Source: Motacilla alba alba (taxonomy: Eukaryota > Chordata > Aves > Passeriformes > Motacillidae). Taken from it: a stretch of 64,000 nucleotides of DNA. The notes under the pieces are model-generated. The model made no database searches. It had not been told where the DNA came from and saw only the letters and a program-made list of their open reading frames with translations. Both the position numbers and the translations under genes were made by a program. Positions 1-12,000 of this stretch are shown piece after piece (position 1 is the first letter of the stretch; the number at the start of each line of letters is the position of its first letter). The stretch lies in contig NC_052019.1 of assembly GCF_015832195.1 (NCBI RefSeq), positions 46,069,016 to 46,133,015 on the forward strand, read 5' to 3'.

Positions 1-3000
1 TGAGTAAGAAGGACTTCTGGAGGGGAAAGCCTCAGTACAAAAAAAGCAAAAACCAAAATACAAACATCTCTATTTCCCTTTCCCTCTTCTCCTATCCCTT
101 CAGAAATTAAGATATTATAAACTCTAGGAAAAGGTCTACATTTCTGCCCTATAAGCTCTCAAACACCAAAATGTAAAAAGAAAAAAAAATCAGAAGAGAC
201 TCGTATTCTTAAAACAAGGTTTGTCAACAGCTTTAAGTGCTCAGCACTTCAGTGATTTGTGGTAAATCTTCAGAGCATCTCAGACACTTGCAAAGCAATT
301 TTCTCAGATGTCCTCTAGAGGTTTAGTATTATTTTTTTGCAGGTATAAAGATTGTGAGAGAAGTCTTTTAGCACACTTGCTAAGAGTGCTCAAAGGAACA
401 GTGCCAGACATAGCTTTATCTCATAAGAAACAAAACTTATAATTGCAGCATTGTTTGTATGATCACAGCATCCACTGCAAATGAAATCACAGCATCATTT
501 TCTGTCATCTACTTTATTAATCATGGAGCACCCAATACAGGTATCACCTTATGACTATTTCTATCCCCATTCTAAATTAAATATTTTCTGAAAGTCACTA
601 TCAACAGGAAGTTATATAAATTTTCATTTTCCTTTACAAAAAACCTGTTGAATATACTCGGAGTAATGTACTTCCCAAACTTTGGGAAACACAGTCTGTA
701 CTCCACACTCCTATATCATGTATGAGAAAGCTCTTCAAGAAATCTGTTTAAAAATTACACAGATTTTGCAATGGACACGAATGTTGGACCAGCATTTCAG
801 TTTTCTTTACATTTCCTGCAGTACCACACAGCCTTGACTTAGCACACAAAAGCTCTAACTTCCTTAGGCTTGTGATGCTGAAGAGAATGACCACATTCTT
901 TCCAGCCTTGCCAGAGCTGGTTTTCATTTCCTTTCCTTAGGAATTGCCATATTCACACAACCACCAAAGACACACATCTGCTGACACTCAGAGTAGGCAA
1001 AAAAAGCAACAGCATGCAAGAAAAACTGATCTGATATACACATTTCAATTAGCTGCTTTTATGTCAATTGCCCCAGTGGAAAACAACACCAAGAATTTGA
1101 AGTCTCACTATTCATGTGTGTTTCAAACCCTGAGCGAGGCTGGTTTTTAGAAATTTCCAAAACCTCTAAGAGAATGAGTGTCTTGCAGGTAATTGTAGGT
1201 GCACATACAAGCGTATCTCACAGCCCATTATGTAACTGCAGCATCTGTACTGGAGAGAGAACACACAGCAAAACACTTAATGGGAGTAGCTGCAGAAGTA
1301 CAAAGAGAGATTAATTTCTGCGCTATATATCACATCTCTCCCCAAAAGTGTATTTATCAGGGAAAACAGAGCCATCTCCCAGCTGCCAGATGAGAAGAGA
1401 CAACAGGAGCAAATGACTAGCAGCCATTCCCAATGCCACCCTGTTATTCTGGCACAGACACGGCAGCCAAGTCAAAAAAATGAACTTGCTGAGACAGGAA
1501 AATTTTTTTTTGCAGCAGAAGCACCAGAGATCTTCTAAATAGGTTTTTCTAAGACATGCAGAAATTAGTATTTGAAAGAGTGAACAGTGCTTCCATAAAC
1601 AAACAGTTCAGCAGTTTGTAGGTTTTTGTTTATATATGCCAGTATGAGCAAGAGGCTTCTGTTTAGAAAAAAAGATTTGGATCAACAATCTAACCTCTGT
1701 TGCACCAGGCTTTCAAAGTGGAGGAAAGACAAGGGAAAACACGCCCAGGGGCCATAAATTACTCCCAGTTCTTGGCTCCAATTAGATATCAATTTCCAAA
1801 GGATTTAAGTGGGCTGAAAATAAAAATTAGGGACTTAAACCACATTTATGTGAAATATTTGGCTGCATAAGACATTCAATGACAATCTGCTTCTCTGTAG
1901 TTGCCTGGCATGTCCTGGGGTTGCTGTTTGTCAGAATATCTTAGAAATCCCAGCAGTAGATCACATGCAAAAGAGAAAGAGGCAAAATTAAAACCTCCAT
2001 GGAAATATCCTGTGGCTATTAGGATCCATTTAGGTCCTTTCTTATAAGACATTATAAAACTGAAGGACAAAGTGGATAGGTGTAATGCTAGGAGAGTTAT
2101 GGTGATTTGAGAGTAAGAATTATTATAAAAATTAACATGAAGGACAGGAAAAAGTTCAAGCCAGTCTGAGGAACAGGGTAGTCAAAAACTTATCAGCTGA
2201 CAGCACTGAAAAAAATATTTTTGACAGATATAGATGACACTGGGAACCGACCAAAGAAAAAGCCCCAAAACAAAACCCTCACTACTCTGCCTTCTGCAGA
2301 TAAACCCAATGACTCTCCCACTGGTTGCAGTTTGCAGCTAGGAAGAAAATTCCCCTCAGCAACAAGCATATGCAATATCCCGATCAAGGAAGAAAATAAA
2401 TCCATAATGTTTTTCACAGAAACCTTTGCAATTTGCTCTTGCCAGCTTACACACGCTCTTTCCCCTTGCCAATATATTCCAGATGCACAGTTTTAAGAGA
2501 ATTTTGCACATAGAAATGGAATGTATTCTGAATTAATGATGCTAAATAAAGGTACATTTTGAAAACAATTCAAGTTTTCCCATTTTACTTCCCTCACTAA
2601 CACTTACTCAAAGCAAGTCCAGCCTTTTGCAGAGGAAATGTCACGATTCCAGCACCTTCACACAGGATAGAAACAGTTTTAGCAAGACACAGGGCTGTGT
2701 GACTGCAAATAAACCCGGTTTTAGCTAAGAAAAACCCTGTAACCCAGGCTTCTTCATTTTCCAGGGCTGCCACCCATCCTGAGCAACGCAGGCATGCTGG
2801 TGGAGATCTCCATAGCACAGACTAAACTAGAAATTTCACTTACATGAATGGCCATAAAAAGAAACACAATTTTAGACCAGTAGGATTCAGCACTACAGAG
2901 AAACTAACTAGGACCATCTGAAAAAAAAGAAATTAAATCCAGTCCCTTCAATGTTTCCTGACTTAGAAGGTTTATTAATTTTTAAAAAATAAAAACAAAC

Positions 3001-5089
3001 AAAACCCCCAGCAATTTAAAGCCTTGATTCTGCGTTAACAAATGCATTCTCCACTGAGATATGGTGATGGGAGATGTTCCTCACAGAGAGCAATGCAAGC
3101 AGGGCATTTCTTTCAGCGTTGAGCTGCAGGAGTTAAAACATGCAAGTCAAGAGGAAGCAAAAGAGTTGGCAACCTTTAGGTTTTACCACATGCAAAATAA
3201 CTGCAGAATTACAAATCTGGGACTCTAGCAAAATGAACTGCAGCCTTTGGGGAATGAAATTATGTGTAATAAGAATTCCTGTCCAAAGAATACAATATAA
3301 TATGCTTCAATTATTTGGAAAAACTGCCCATGCTGCGAAGCCCTTTTCTCTTTTGCACATAGTCTGCTGTCCAGATTTCTAACACATTCTTGTCAAAGCA
3401 GCAATCCCAGGACATCCCAGGCAGTTAGAGTCTGTCTAAGAATTAACCACTTTAAACACAGAAAGACCCACCTGTCAAAAACCTCAATTTTACAAAATGC
3501 AGAATTTGTATAAGAATCCTTCTGAAAGGCAGAGCAGCTAATGACAGCTTTAGGAAGAGCTGTAGTTCTCATTTAGAAGTGGAGCTGAGAAGCTAATGAT
3601 TAAGAATACAGCTCCTAAGGACAGCAGTCCCTGCTGTAATCCTGTAAACCTGAAAAAAATGACATTGAAATAGCAATAATGGCTCATTTATCCCCACAGC
3701 TGTGTATTTATTCATCAAAACCACAGCACACAAACACACTGTGCATTCACACACCTGCCCATCAACACCTGAGCTCTTGCAGTATGTGATGACCAAGTGC
3801 ACATCCTACAGCCTGGGGTAGTCACTGAAGTACCACCTCCAGCCTTATGAGTGGAAACTCCAGTCAAGGCCCCAAAAGGCACATGGGCTGACTGATTCCC
3901 ATCACCAAACACAGCACGAAACAAGCTGCAGAGCCCACAAAAAGTATTGTATATTAATTTATTCCAAAAATTTCCACTTTTTAAATAAACCAAATCTTGT
4001 ATTGAATACTTCTCCCAATTAGACTTTTCCATTACAACATCTCTCTGCTTCACCTATTTGATGCAAGAATTTAATTCCCAATGCATGTCACTGTCGTTCC
4101 ATCCCACAAAGTAACAGACACGATCATTTTCTGCTCTTTCTTATTATGACAGTGGTGCCAAAGTAAGAGCTTTTCCTCCTCCACCTCCTCCTTCTCCTCT
4201 CATTTTTGGTGTCTCTTCTTAAAGCTTTATCAGCTTTCGGTCTCAATTTAGAGCCTTAGAAAAGCACGAAGCTTGTCTGCAAAGCAGTACCCTGGAGAAG
4301 TCAGAGGTGGCAAACTGAATAGGGAGTGTCAGTGTGAGATGAATGACAGTATAAACGCTCTCAGCAAGGTAAAAGGTGTTTTCAGCACGCCCTGCTAAAA
4401 ACTCAGAAGATTAAGGAGGCTAAGTCAATATTTATCTTGAATTCCCTACTTAGATGTCCTCATATACAGGCACGAGAAAGCAAAGAAGGGCTATTCTCAT
4501 TAATGCAAAAATAATGCAATGGAATTTTGTAATAGGCTTTTCAAATAGTTTGAGAAAAAAAATATTGGGGAAGAGTAGAAAGTTCATTTCGTACAACTCA
4601 ACTCCACCCACTGCCGCAGGTTTCGAGACACGGGCAGAGGAAGCTGCTCAGTAAGAAGCGCCAGATCGCCTTGGACTTCCTTCTGTCACCACACACACAT
4701 TCCAACAACTTCCTTGCCATGGGAGGGCCCGGACACAGGGACGGAGTTCTGTTCCATCACAGCAGTATTTCCAAGCATACACATGGCATATCTCTATTGT
4801 TAAGAACTTTAAAAAAAGGACTGAACTGCCTCCTCACCCAGCAATTAGGAGTCGCTCAGGCCTCTTAATATCACACTGTCCTACGGGCCAGCGGATCTTT
4901 AAATCCATCGTGCGTCTGTTCGCCTGCCTTGTTCCTAATCACAGAACCTCTGGGACTTCTAAAAGCCCGGAGAAGCTCAAAGGCAGGTGGACTTCAGCAC
5001 TTCACGTACAGGGCAGCAGCAGCAGCACCGCGACAGCCCGCAAGTGAAACTTTTTTTTGCACCGGCGTTTTACTCCTCGCTGTTTGCAG
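1..5089. other. MCUB intron 1 (partial), no gene recognised
   Basis: AT-rich non-coding DNA to the left of MCUB exon 1. I looked on both strands for the next MCUB exons (expected near a VKLCGN-like or GLPLVTLTLP-like motif) and saw none. Short ORFs (up to 112 codons) lack any recognisable domain. No clear mobile element was recognised. Confidence 0.6.
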
Positions 5090-5093
5090 AGCA

Positions 5094-5146
5094 GCCCGTG
5101 AGTCACCGGGGCAGAGCCCGCGGCTCCCGCCGCCCGTGAGTCACCG
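5094..5146. promoter_or_regulatory. Pair of identical 15-bp AP-1-like sites in MCUB intron 1
   Basis: The 15-mer GCCCGTGAGTCACCG occurs at 5094-5108 and again, perfectly, at 5132-5146, 38 bp apart. Each contains TGAGTCA, the AP-1 consensus. They lie about 200-255 bp inside intron 1 at the island edge. Function is inferred from motif and placement. Confidence 0.45.
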
Positions 5147-5348
5147 CGCCCCGCCGGGCACGGCCGGGGCGAGCGAGGGGAGCGGCGGAGCCCCAGCGCG
5201 GCCGGGGGGACACCTGCCCCCAGCTCCGGGCCCTGCGCCCCCGCCGCGCCCCGGGGCTCAGGCGGCCCAGGCGCCCGCAGCCGTGAGGGGCAATCCCGCC
5301 TCCTCCCGCCGCTGTCCCGCGGGGATCCTCGCCCGCTCCCCGTCTTAC

Positions 5349-5447
5349 CTGAGGCGCCGAGGGCGGCAGGCAGCCATCCCGCCGGCCCAGCAGCAGCGGC
5401 AGCTGCCCCGTGCCGCTGCGCAGCGCCCGGCCCAGCCCCGCCAGCAT
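5349..5447 (-). CDS. MCUB: MCUB exon 1 (first coding exon; gene continues off the left edge)
   Basis: MCUB is a paralogue of MCU that joins the mitochondrial inner-membrane calcium uniporter and lowers its activity. Here 33 codons run from ATG (5445-5447, A at -3) to a clean donor CCTCAG|GTAAGA. The peptide starts MLAGLGRALR and ends LPPSAPQ; human MCUB, as remembered, starts ML and has LPPPPQ at the same join. It is rich in Arg and Leu with few acidic residues, fitting a mitochondrial targeting segment. Support comes mainly from position: same strand and directly downstream of SEC24B, as in human 4q25, inside its own CpG island. No later MCUB exon is in the window. The reading frame stays open upstream of the ATG, so a longer start is possible. 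The call rests on synteny and a short match. Confidence 0.7.
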
Positions 5448-5760
5448 GGTGCTGCACCTCCGCCTCCTCCTGCCCCGGCGGGGTCCGGCCCTGCGGCCTG
5501 AGCCTCGGGCGGGCAGCGCCGCTACCGCGCGGGGCGTGAGCGACACCGAGCGCAGGGAGGGCGGCTGCGCCGGCGGCCGGGGCGGTGTGCGCGCCTTCCC
5601 CGGCCCCTTCCCGCCGGAGGGGCCGGGCTGGGCTGGGCTTGGCCGGGCCGGGCTGTGCCGCTCCCTCTGTCCCGCGGCTCGGGCGATCCCCGGCGGCGGC
5701 GATGCGCTGCTGCCCGGCCGGGAGCTGCTCTCGCCCCGCCGTGCCCAACCCACCGCCCTT

Positions 5761-8556
5761 TGCTTACAGGTGCTGCTGGCACCCCTCCTCCGCATCATTC
5801 TTCTTGTAACTGAAACGGGTTTTCTACTAAAAACTATTAAAATAGCGATTAATGCTTGTCTTACCAGAACATATGGTTCCTCTGTCGCTGAGTATTGCCT
5901 TTTTCTTCTTTTTTGAGGAACGGGACTATCGCTGCTCCTGGGTTTCAATGAAATAAATACATTGAGGTACCACAGGAATGAACAGCAAAGCAACAGAGCA
6001 CGCTCTTGTAGTTAGTCAGTTTATGTGAGAGTTTTGTTTACAGCAGTAGAGCAATTAGCAAGGCTTAACGCTTCCCTATTCAGTTATTTGTTGGGTATCA
6101 CCTCCATGCCCACAAACACAGGTGTTCATGTTCAGTGCAAACCACTGAAGCACACCAGACCCTCGGCACTGCATCAGGGAAACATACCGGGAAGCTTTGT
6201 TGGGTTCCTCTGCTTTCTCCACCCGATGGTGTTCCTCCAAAGCAAAGCTGCACGAAACAAAACCTTCCCTGAGGATGAGAAAAGCATCTTAGAAAATGGG
6301 CTGCCGTAGAGCTGAAAGTGTCACCGTCATGGAAAAACTCTGCAACTGCAGACCTGATGGCTCAAGAGGACTAAATAAGACCCCGCTTGCGTTCATCTTC
6401 TGAGCTCTGGAACAGAAACCTCCAGCAGCTCAGACCTTAGGGCACGTAGACATTCACTCACATTTCAGGGCCACTGTGATCTATTAAAATGAATGTGATC
6501 TCAGAAAACAGTAGAAGAGCAGCTGCGTTGTTAGCAGGCCATGACTCCCAAAGGCATCTATTTGTGATACAATCACTATTAGTATTTACTAAAGCAAAAA
6601 TTCTCTGAATTTTTTAGTAATTTCCCTTTACAAAACTAAGAGTTAATTTCTCAACCTTATGCACCTTAATTACGTTATTTATATTAGAATCCGCAAAGTT
6701 CCCAAAAGTGAAATAAGGATTAAATGGTTAGCTATATTAATTCAAGATATAATATTTATGCTTTTATCAAACAAAGGTAATTAGGTCATGGCAACCAGCT
6801 TTCTTTTTTTTTTTTTTTTTCTTTTTCTTTTTTTTAATACTTCTACCACATAATGATGGCTTTATCTTTTTTGGAGAGGAAAAACCATGTCAGCGCTAGA
6901 AAACATAGTTTAATTTTGGTCATTGTTCAATGCTGTATTTATTTTTTGTACTTTGTTCTAAAATGTTGATAAGGAGCAAAGAAGCACTAATGCTCACAGC
7001 AACTTGTGGATGTTAACTTATGGAGGGGACTGGGAACCAAGGCTTATGTTTTTATATACAGGCAGGAGAATTAAGAGAACATTAGTCACTGCCAAATTTA
7101 AAAAGGTGACTTGACTCTTTGAAAAATCTATCCTAAATTTACCTTTCACACTTGTACAAGTGTCTCATGAGGCAACTCCTGCTTTTCTGGCTAAGCAACA
7201 TGTTTTGTGTCTTACAGTTTCCACTGTAAGTACTCCCTGTTCACTGTAACTTGGTTGAGTTTTTTAAAACAGAATCTCAAAATGCATTTTCTTGTAGTTC
7301 AGGTCCAAATTAATGTCATATATAACCAACACTTGACAAAGAAAACTCTACATGAAATTATCATTGTATTTATCTGCTCATAGCCACTGAATACCATACA
7401 AATAAAAATTACTGTGAAACATCCCTATGGTCACAAACACCATTAAAATGCCTATCCAATGGAGTGAAAGGCAAAGTTTCTTGAGTGTAACTGCCAAAAC
7501 AGGGTCTCAAACTGAAGTATGTTCAAGTGGACAACTTTTAGAATTACTTGCTAGTTCCCAAATTTTTGCCTGTTCCCCTCTCCCCCCCAGTGCTTACCAG
7601 TGTAGTTGGTAACAAGAAGTTTTAAATTATATTAACCTGCAACTATCTTTGAAGGAGTCTTCTTGTTCTGTGAGGTGCAGATTCATCCCTTCCCTTCTGG
7701 TATCTATGTGCTCTGCCAATAAGAAAGAGCACTTCAAGGGAAGTGACTTAGGCATGCACAGCATCAGGGTTCTCTTCATATCAGTCAGACACGACTGACC
7801 CCAGATCCAATGAGAAAATTACTAGGAAAGCAAGCAGATTATTACAGACGTAAGACTTATGTTTCAAGTTATATTATCAGAGGTATTTTTAAAGACAAAA
7901 CTATTTACTAAAATAAAGCCAGAGGGAGTTCTAAGGAAGTCTGAAACTAAAGGGGAGTAAGAGGGATGCTGGTGGTTCTAAGTGGAGAGGGGTCTGTCTC
8001 ATAAGTTCATTCATTTCAAAATAAATTTTATAAGATAGGACAGAAGGACACAAACAACTTTCTGAATTTTAAAAAAAGTTTTTCCTGTGCCAATAGCAAG
8101 CCAAGAAGAGTCCTAACATGCCTCACCAACTGGATTGTCAGAAACACACGCCTGCAAGAGCAGAGATCTCCACCCTCACCACAGGGAGGAACGTGACTGA
8201 AGGTGATGTACCTTATATTTCAAATATGTACAGAAAGTAAAGGCACACAGACTAATTACAGGGTGATCACCTTCATTAGCCAGCTATAGAAGTCCAATGA
8301 CAAATTTGATCAGGACCCCAATTATAGGATGATGTTCCCACCACTCAAGGAAACAAATATGATCAGATGTAACTTCAGCCATGATTACAGGGAAGCCAGA
8401 GCCCTTTTCCTCATCCTCTAACTTGTTTCATTCATCACAGTTCTTTAAATGCTTCCTTTTTTGTTCACAGGTACCTTTCCAGAGCTGGTGGGTAACAGAG
8501 AGAGAGCAGAAAAAATCTGACAACAAGACTTAAAAGTCCCCCAACAATACCAAACC
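5761..8556. other. Intergenic DNA upstream of MCUB, no gene recognised
   Basis: This AT-rich stretch lies between the MCUB island and the solo LTR. It contains a poly-T tract at about 6803-6835 and nothing else I can name. Short ORFs look random. Confidence 0.6.
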
Positions 8557-8883
8557 TGTGGATGCCATGGGACAGAGAGAAACGGCAAGCATTTCTCACA
8601 GTGGCTTGTGAGAATTTTATCATGTAGGGACATGATTTTATCATGTAGGGACATGATAATTTGTTAAATATAAATAATTATCAGGTGGTGTTTTTCTACT
8701 TCTGATTTTTCTCCTTCTCAAGGACAGTGTGTGAAGACGATGTTTTTGTTAGTTAGCCAATCAAACAGAATCTATCGTAACACTCTATTAAAACCATGCG
8801 GTTCTTTTGAATAAAGGCTTCTTGTTCTTTTGCACAAGATTGCCTCTGTCTGTTTCTGTGTTCTTCACGGCGCAAGAGTGACA
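8557..8883 (+). mobile_element. Solo LTR of an endogenous retrovirus with 6-bp target duplication
   Basis: This 327-bp element starts TGTGG and ends GTGACA, and is bounded by CAAACC at 8551-8556 and again at 8884-8889. Inside, in promoter order on the plus strand, are CCAAT (8757-8761), TATTAAAA (8786-8793) and AATAAA (8810-8815). A TGT..ACA terminus with a 6-bp duplication fits class II (alpha/beta-type) avian retroviral LTRs. No internal viral region adjoins it, so it is a solo LTR left by recombination. I could not name the family. Confidence 0.8.
8614..8655. repeat. Perfect 21-bp tandem duplication inside the LTR U3
   Basis: Two identical 21-bp copies (8614-8634 and 8635-8655) containing ATCATGTAGGGACATG lie about 100 bp upstream of the LTR CCAAT box. 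Direct repeats in U3 are typical of retroviral enhancers. Perfect identity points to a recent or conserved duplication. Confidence 0.85.
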
Positions 8884-8925
8884 CAAACCCACAGCAGAAT
8901 GTTTGAAGTTCTCCTTCTAAGGCTG

Positions 8926-9010
8926 TTCTATTCTATTCTATTCTATTCTATTCTATTCTATTCTATTCTATTCTATTCTATTCTATTCTATTCTATTCTA
9001 TTCTATTCTA
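8926..9010. repeat. (TTCTA)17 microsatellite
   Basis: There are 17 perfect copies of the pentamer TTCTA over 85 bp, starting 37 bp after the LTR target duplication. The purity suggests a young, length-variable locus. It makes a false repetitive peptide (FYSIL) in one frame. Confidence 0.97.
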
Positions 9011-12000
9011 CTCCCCTTCAGTGAGCAGGATTCAGCATACTCCTGGGACAAAATTTTCCAATGCCTCTTACTTGAAAACCATCTGCTACAAGTTCTTCTT
9101 TGAACTCTTGCACACTACAGTTCAAAACAGAAAATGTAACGACATCGAATAAAATTCTGATATCTCTTCCAAAAAACATGTCTATACTCAGACTTATCTT
9201 GCATTTGGTGAAGAAAAGCTGCTGCAAAATCTCTCCTCTTCAGCAGCAAGTATGAGGCAAGATCTCAAGCCTTGCTTGCAGAACTCCAGGTAAGGTCTTT
9301 ACAAGACATTAGTAAACAGCCCGACTTTTCCCCAAAGTCTCAAGACTGAAACCCAAACTCCTATGTTTTCATGAAGAGGGGAGCACTTCTGGACATGGTA
9401 TCAGGAATGTGCCATTCAGTGTAAAGACAAGACTTTTTCACCAGGGAAAAAATATGTTCTCTCCCATGGCACAGAGCAAAAAAATCTCTCTTCAAGGTAT
9501 AAAAGAAGAGCTCACTGCAAAATATTACCTCTGCCAGTACTAATATACTAGTCCTCCTGCTCTAGTAAAGAAAGAGTGAGATGAGACCTATCACTGCCCA
9601 GCATAAAACACAAACAAAAGGTCTGTATTTTTTATAGAGCAGGGGATCATGCCAGTAAGATTTCCTAAATGAACTGCTGGAAGGCATGATATCACATGGG
9701 AAAATACCTGGACTCCAATTACAGAAAGAAATTCTAACTCAAGGCAGAAGTGCTTAGAGGTGGAGGCTCATAAATACACTCTTATTACAGAGTTGCCAAG
9801 CTGTCTAAATTGTACTGGAGTATTAAGTCAGTACAGCAGAGACCCGAGTCACAATTATAGGGGGATGACATCATTTGCAGTCATTGCTTTTTCCTCCCTC
9901 TTCTGAGTCTTTTTACCTTTTATTTAGACTTTCTGATATGCTTCCTCTGGCTTGTAAATATATCTTTGAAGTGGTTTAATGACTGTGGATGGAGAGAGCT
10001 GGTGGGATAGTGGGGAGACAGGGCAGAACGTCCCCTCTGGATGCCACTGCACAGGGAAATCAGCCTAATCTGCCTCGGGAGCCACAGCTCCAGGAAGAAA
10101 CACACAACAAACATGCCAGAAAGATATGGGTGGAGATCTCCCATTTCGAGTTTCAGTTCTGGAGCCATTCCAGGCCCAGCTTGTGCTCAAGGCATCTGTC
10201 ATCAGACAGCAGCAGCACGATGGAAAAGTTCAGCTGTTTCCTTTTCCCTGGCTAAACCACAAAGCAGAGCTTTGGCTGTTTCCAGGCTCGGTTCCTTCTG
10301 CACCACTCTGTTATAGAGACAGAGCTCAAGTCTTTAGCTTGGCACCTGCAGTATTAAAGAGGCAGCCTTAATGACCTACACTACACCTGAGGGACTGATG
10401 GCTTAAAACATGAGAACATGCAAATTTAATGTCATCAGAGCTGGATAGGAAACAAGAACTGCTCAGAATAGAGCACAAGCCTTGTGGTGAGGGTTCCTCA
10501 GTGAAAAGTCTGCCTAAGCATTCCATGCTGGTAACTGAGAGTTGTAATGGCCATGCACAGTTAGACACACACCACTCAAATACACAGAATGTGGAAGCAA
10601 GAGGAAAGAGGGGAACTGAAAGAAACACTTCACAGTTCAAACCTGCAAATAGCAATCAAAAATGACTCCTCAAAGTAAACGTTCATTATACCAGAGAAAG
10701 TAATGCACACCCACAACAGCATGTTCTTTTTGTTAGTTTGCCTTGTCTTTTCACATTAGTCATTGCAAATGACCACCAGAGCTGAGCACAAACTCCATGA
10801 GTCACAACCATATTCAGTCTAAAAAGTCTGACATCCTGTTTTATGCAAATACTCAGGGATCTGAGTACCCACTCCAAGCCCCATCCCTTCCCAGGACATT
10901 GAACTCCATCAGCCTGTTCTGCAGAGCATATTTGTGCAAGTGTTTCAAGGGGTTTTGTAGTAATATTCTTGTTTGGGTAACAGTCCTTCCTCCCTTCAAG
11001 GTGGTACCATGTTGTCTGCCCTGTTACTGTTTTAGGCTGAGGAAGAAGGGCTGCCAGAAGCATTGCAATGTGTTTGAGAGAAGGCTGACTCCTAAGATAT
11101 TTTACATTTTATTCATATAAAAATCACAAGCTGAAGCTGAAGGACATTCCTAGGAGTTCTAACACCTGCTTCAAGAGGTCTTGCAGTTATGCCTGGACCT
11201 TTTCCTTTTCTACAACATGCAGTTTCTACACATACCTACAAGATTTCAGTAACTTCCAGGTTTCTTTTTAAGGAAAGTGCTAAATTTTGAAGGAGCTGAA
11301 AAAGTCTTTCTCCAGTTTTAGGAAACTGCCACTGAGGAGAGCTGAGAGTTCACGGGTTTCTGTTTTGAGGGGGTTCTTTGGTCATTTTGGTTTTTTTTCT
11401 GATTAGTTTTTGTTGTTGTTGGTTTTTTATTGTTTTTTATTGTTTTGTTTTGTTTTGTTTTAAATTACTCTGTGAAGCTAACACAGAACTTAATTTATTG
11501 TTTATAACACAAGCACACTTGCTTATTTAAAGACATGGGTATTACTGGTTAACCAAGTTCGTAGTAACAAGAATTCAGGATGAAAAAGACTAGAAAAGGG
11601 AAAAGGCTGGTGATACCCACCTTCACGTGAATCAGCTCATGCAACATTGTTTGTGATAGCTTGCATAGTAACCAGGCACTTATGTCAACTATAATCCTAA
11701 TAGGTGGTGTGGAAAGACAAATGAAAATGACATCAGAAATTTAAACACATTGAGAAACTGAAAGCCACAGAAGACAAATTAAGTAGAAGACCTAAGAGGG
11801 TACTAAAGAAATAAAAGTATAGGGCAGCTTGCTCTGTTGTCCCCAGTTCAGGAAGCTACAAAACATTTGGAATCTTTCAGACAGAAGGAAAAGTTATAAT
11901 TTTCTCCACAGGTAATTATATTGCAAAACCATCCATTAGAAGAGATTACTCATTCTAAGGTCAACAATACTCAGTTACTCTGATAAGCAAAAATGCTGAC

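Larger units (their letters stand above)
5090..5760 (-). promoter_or_regulatory. MCUB: MCUB CpG-island promoter and first-exon region
   Basis: This is a CpG-dense island in otherwise AT-rich DNA, with many GC boxes and no clear TATA. It surrounds the MCUB first exon; the 5' UTR and start site should lie between 5448 and about 5760. Overlapping ORFs on both strands of 168 to 296 codons come from the GC bias and have no family resemblance. Confidence 0.75.

Noticed and set aside
4929..5993. Several ORFs of 168-296 codons on both strands at 4929-5993
   Set aside because: They are GC-bias shadows in the MCUB island. The only supported coding piece is the 33-codon exon ending at a consensus donor.
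8830..9024. 64-codon ORF with repeated FYSIL units
   Set aside because: It is the translated (TTCTA)n microsatellite, not a repeat protein.
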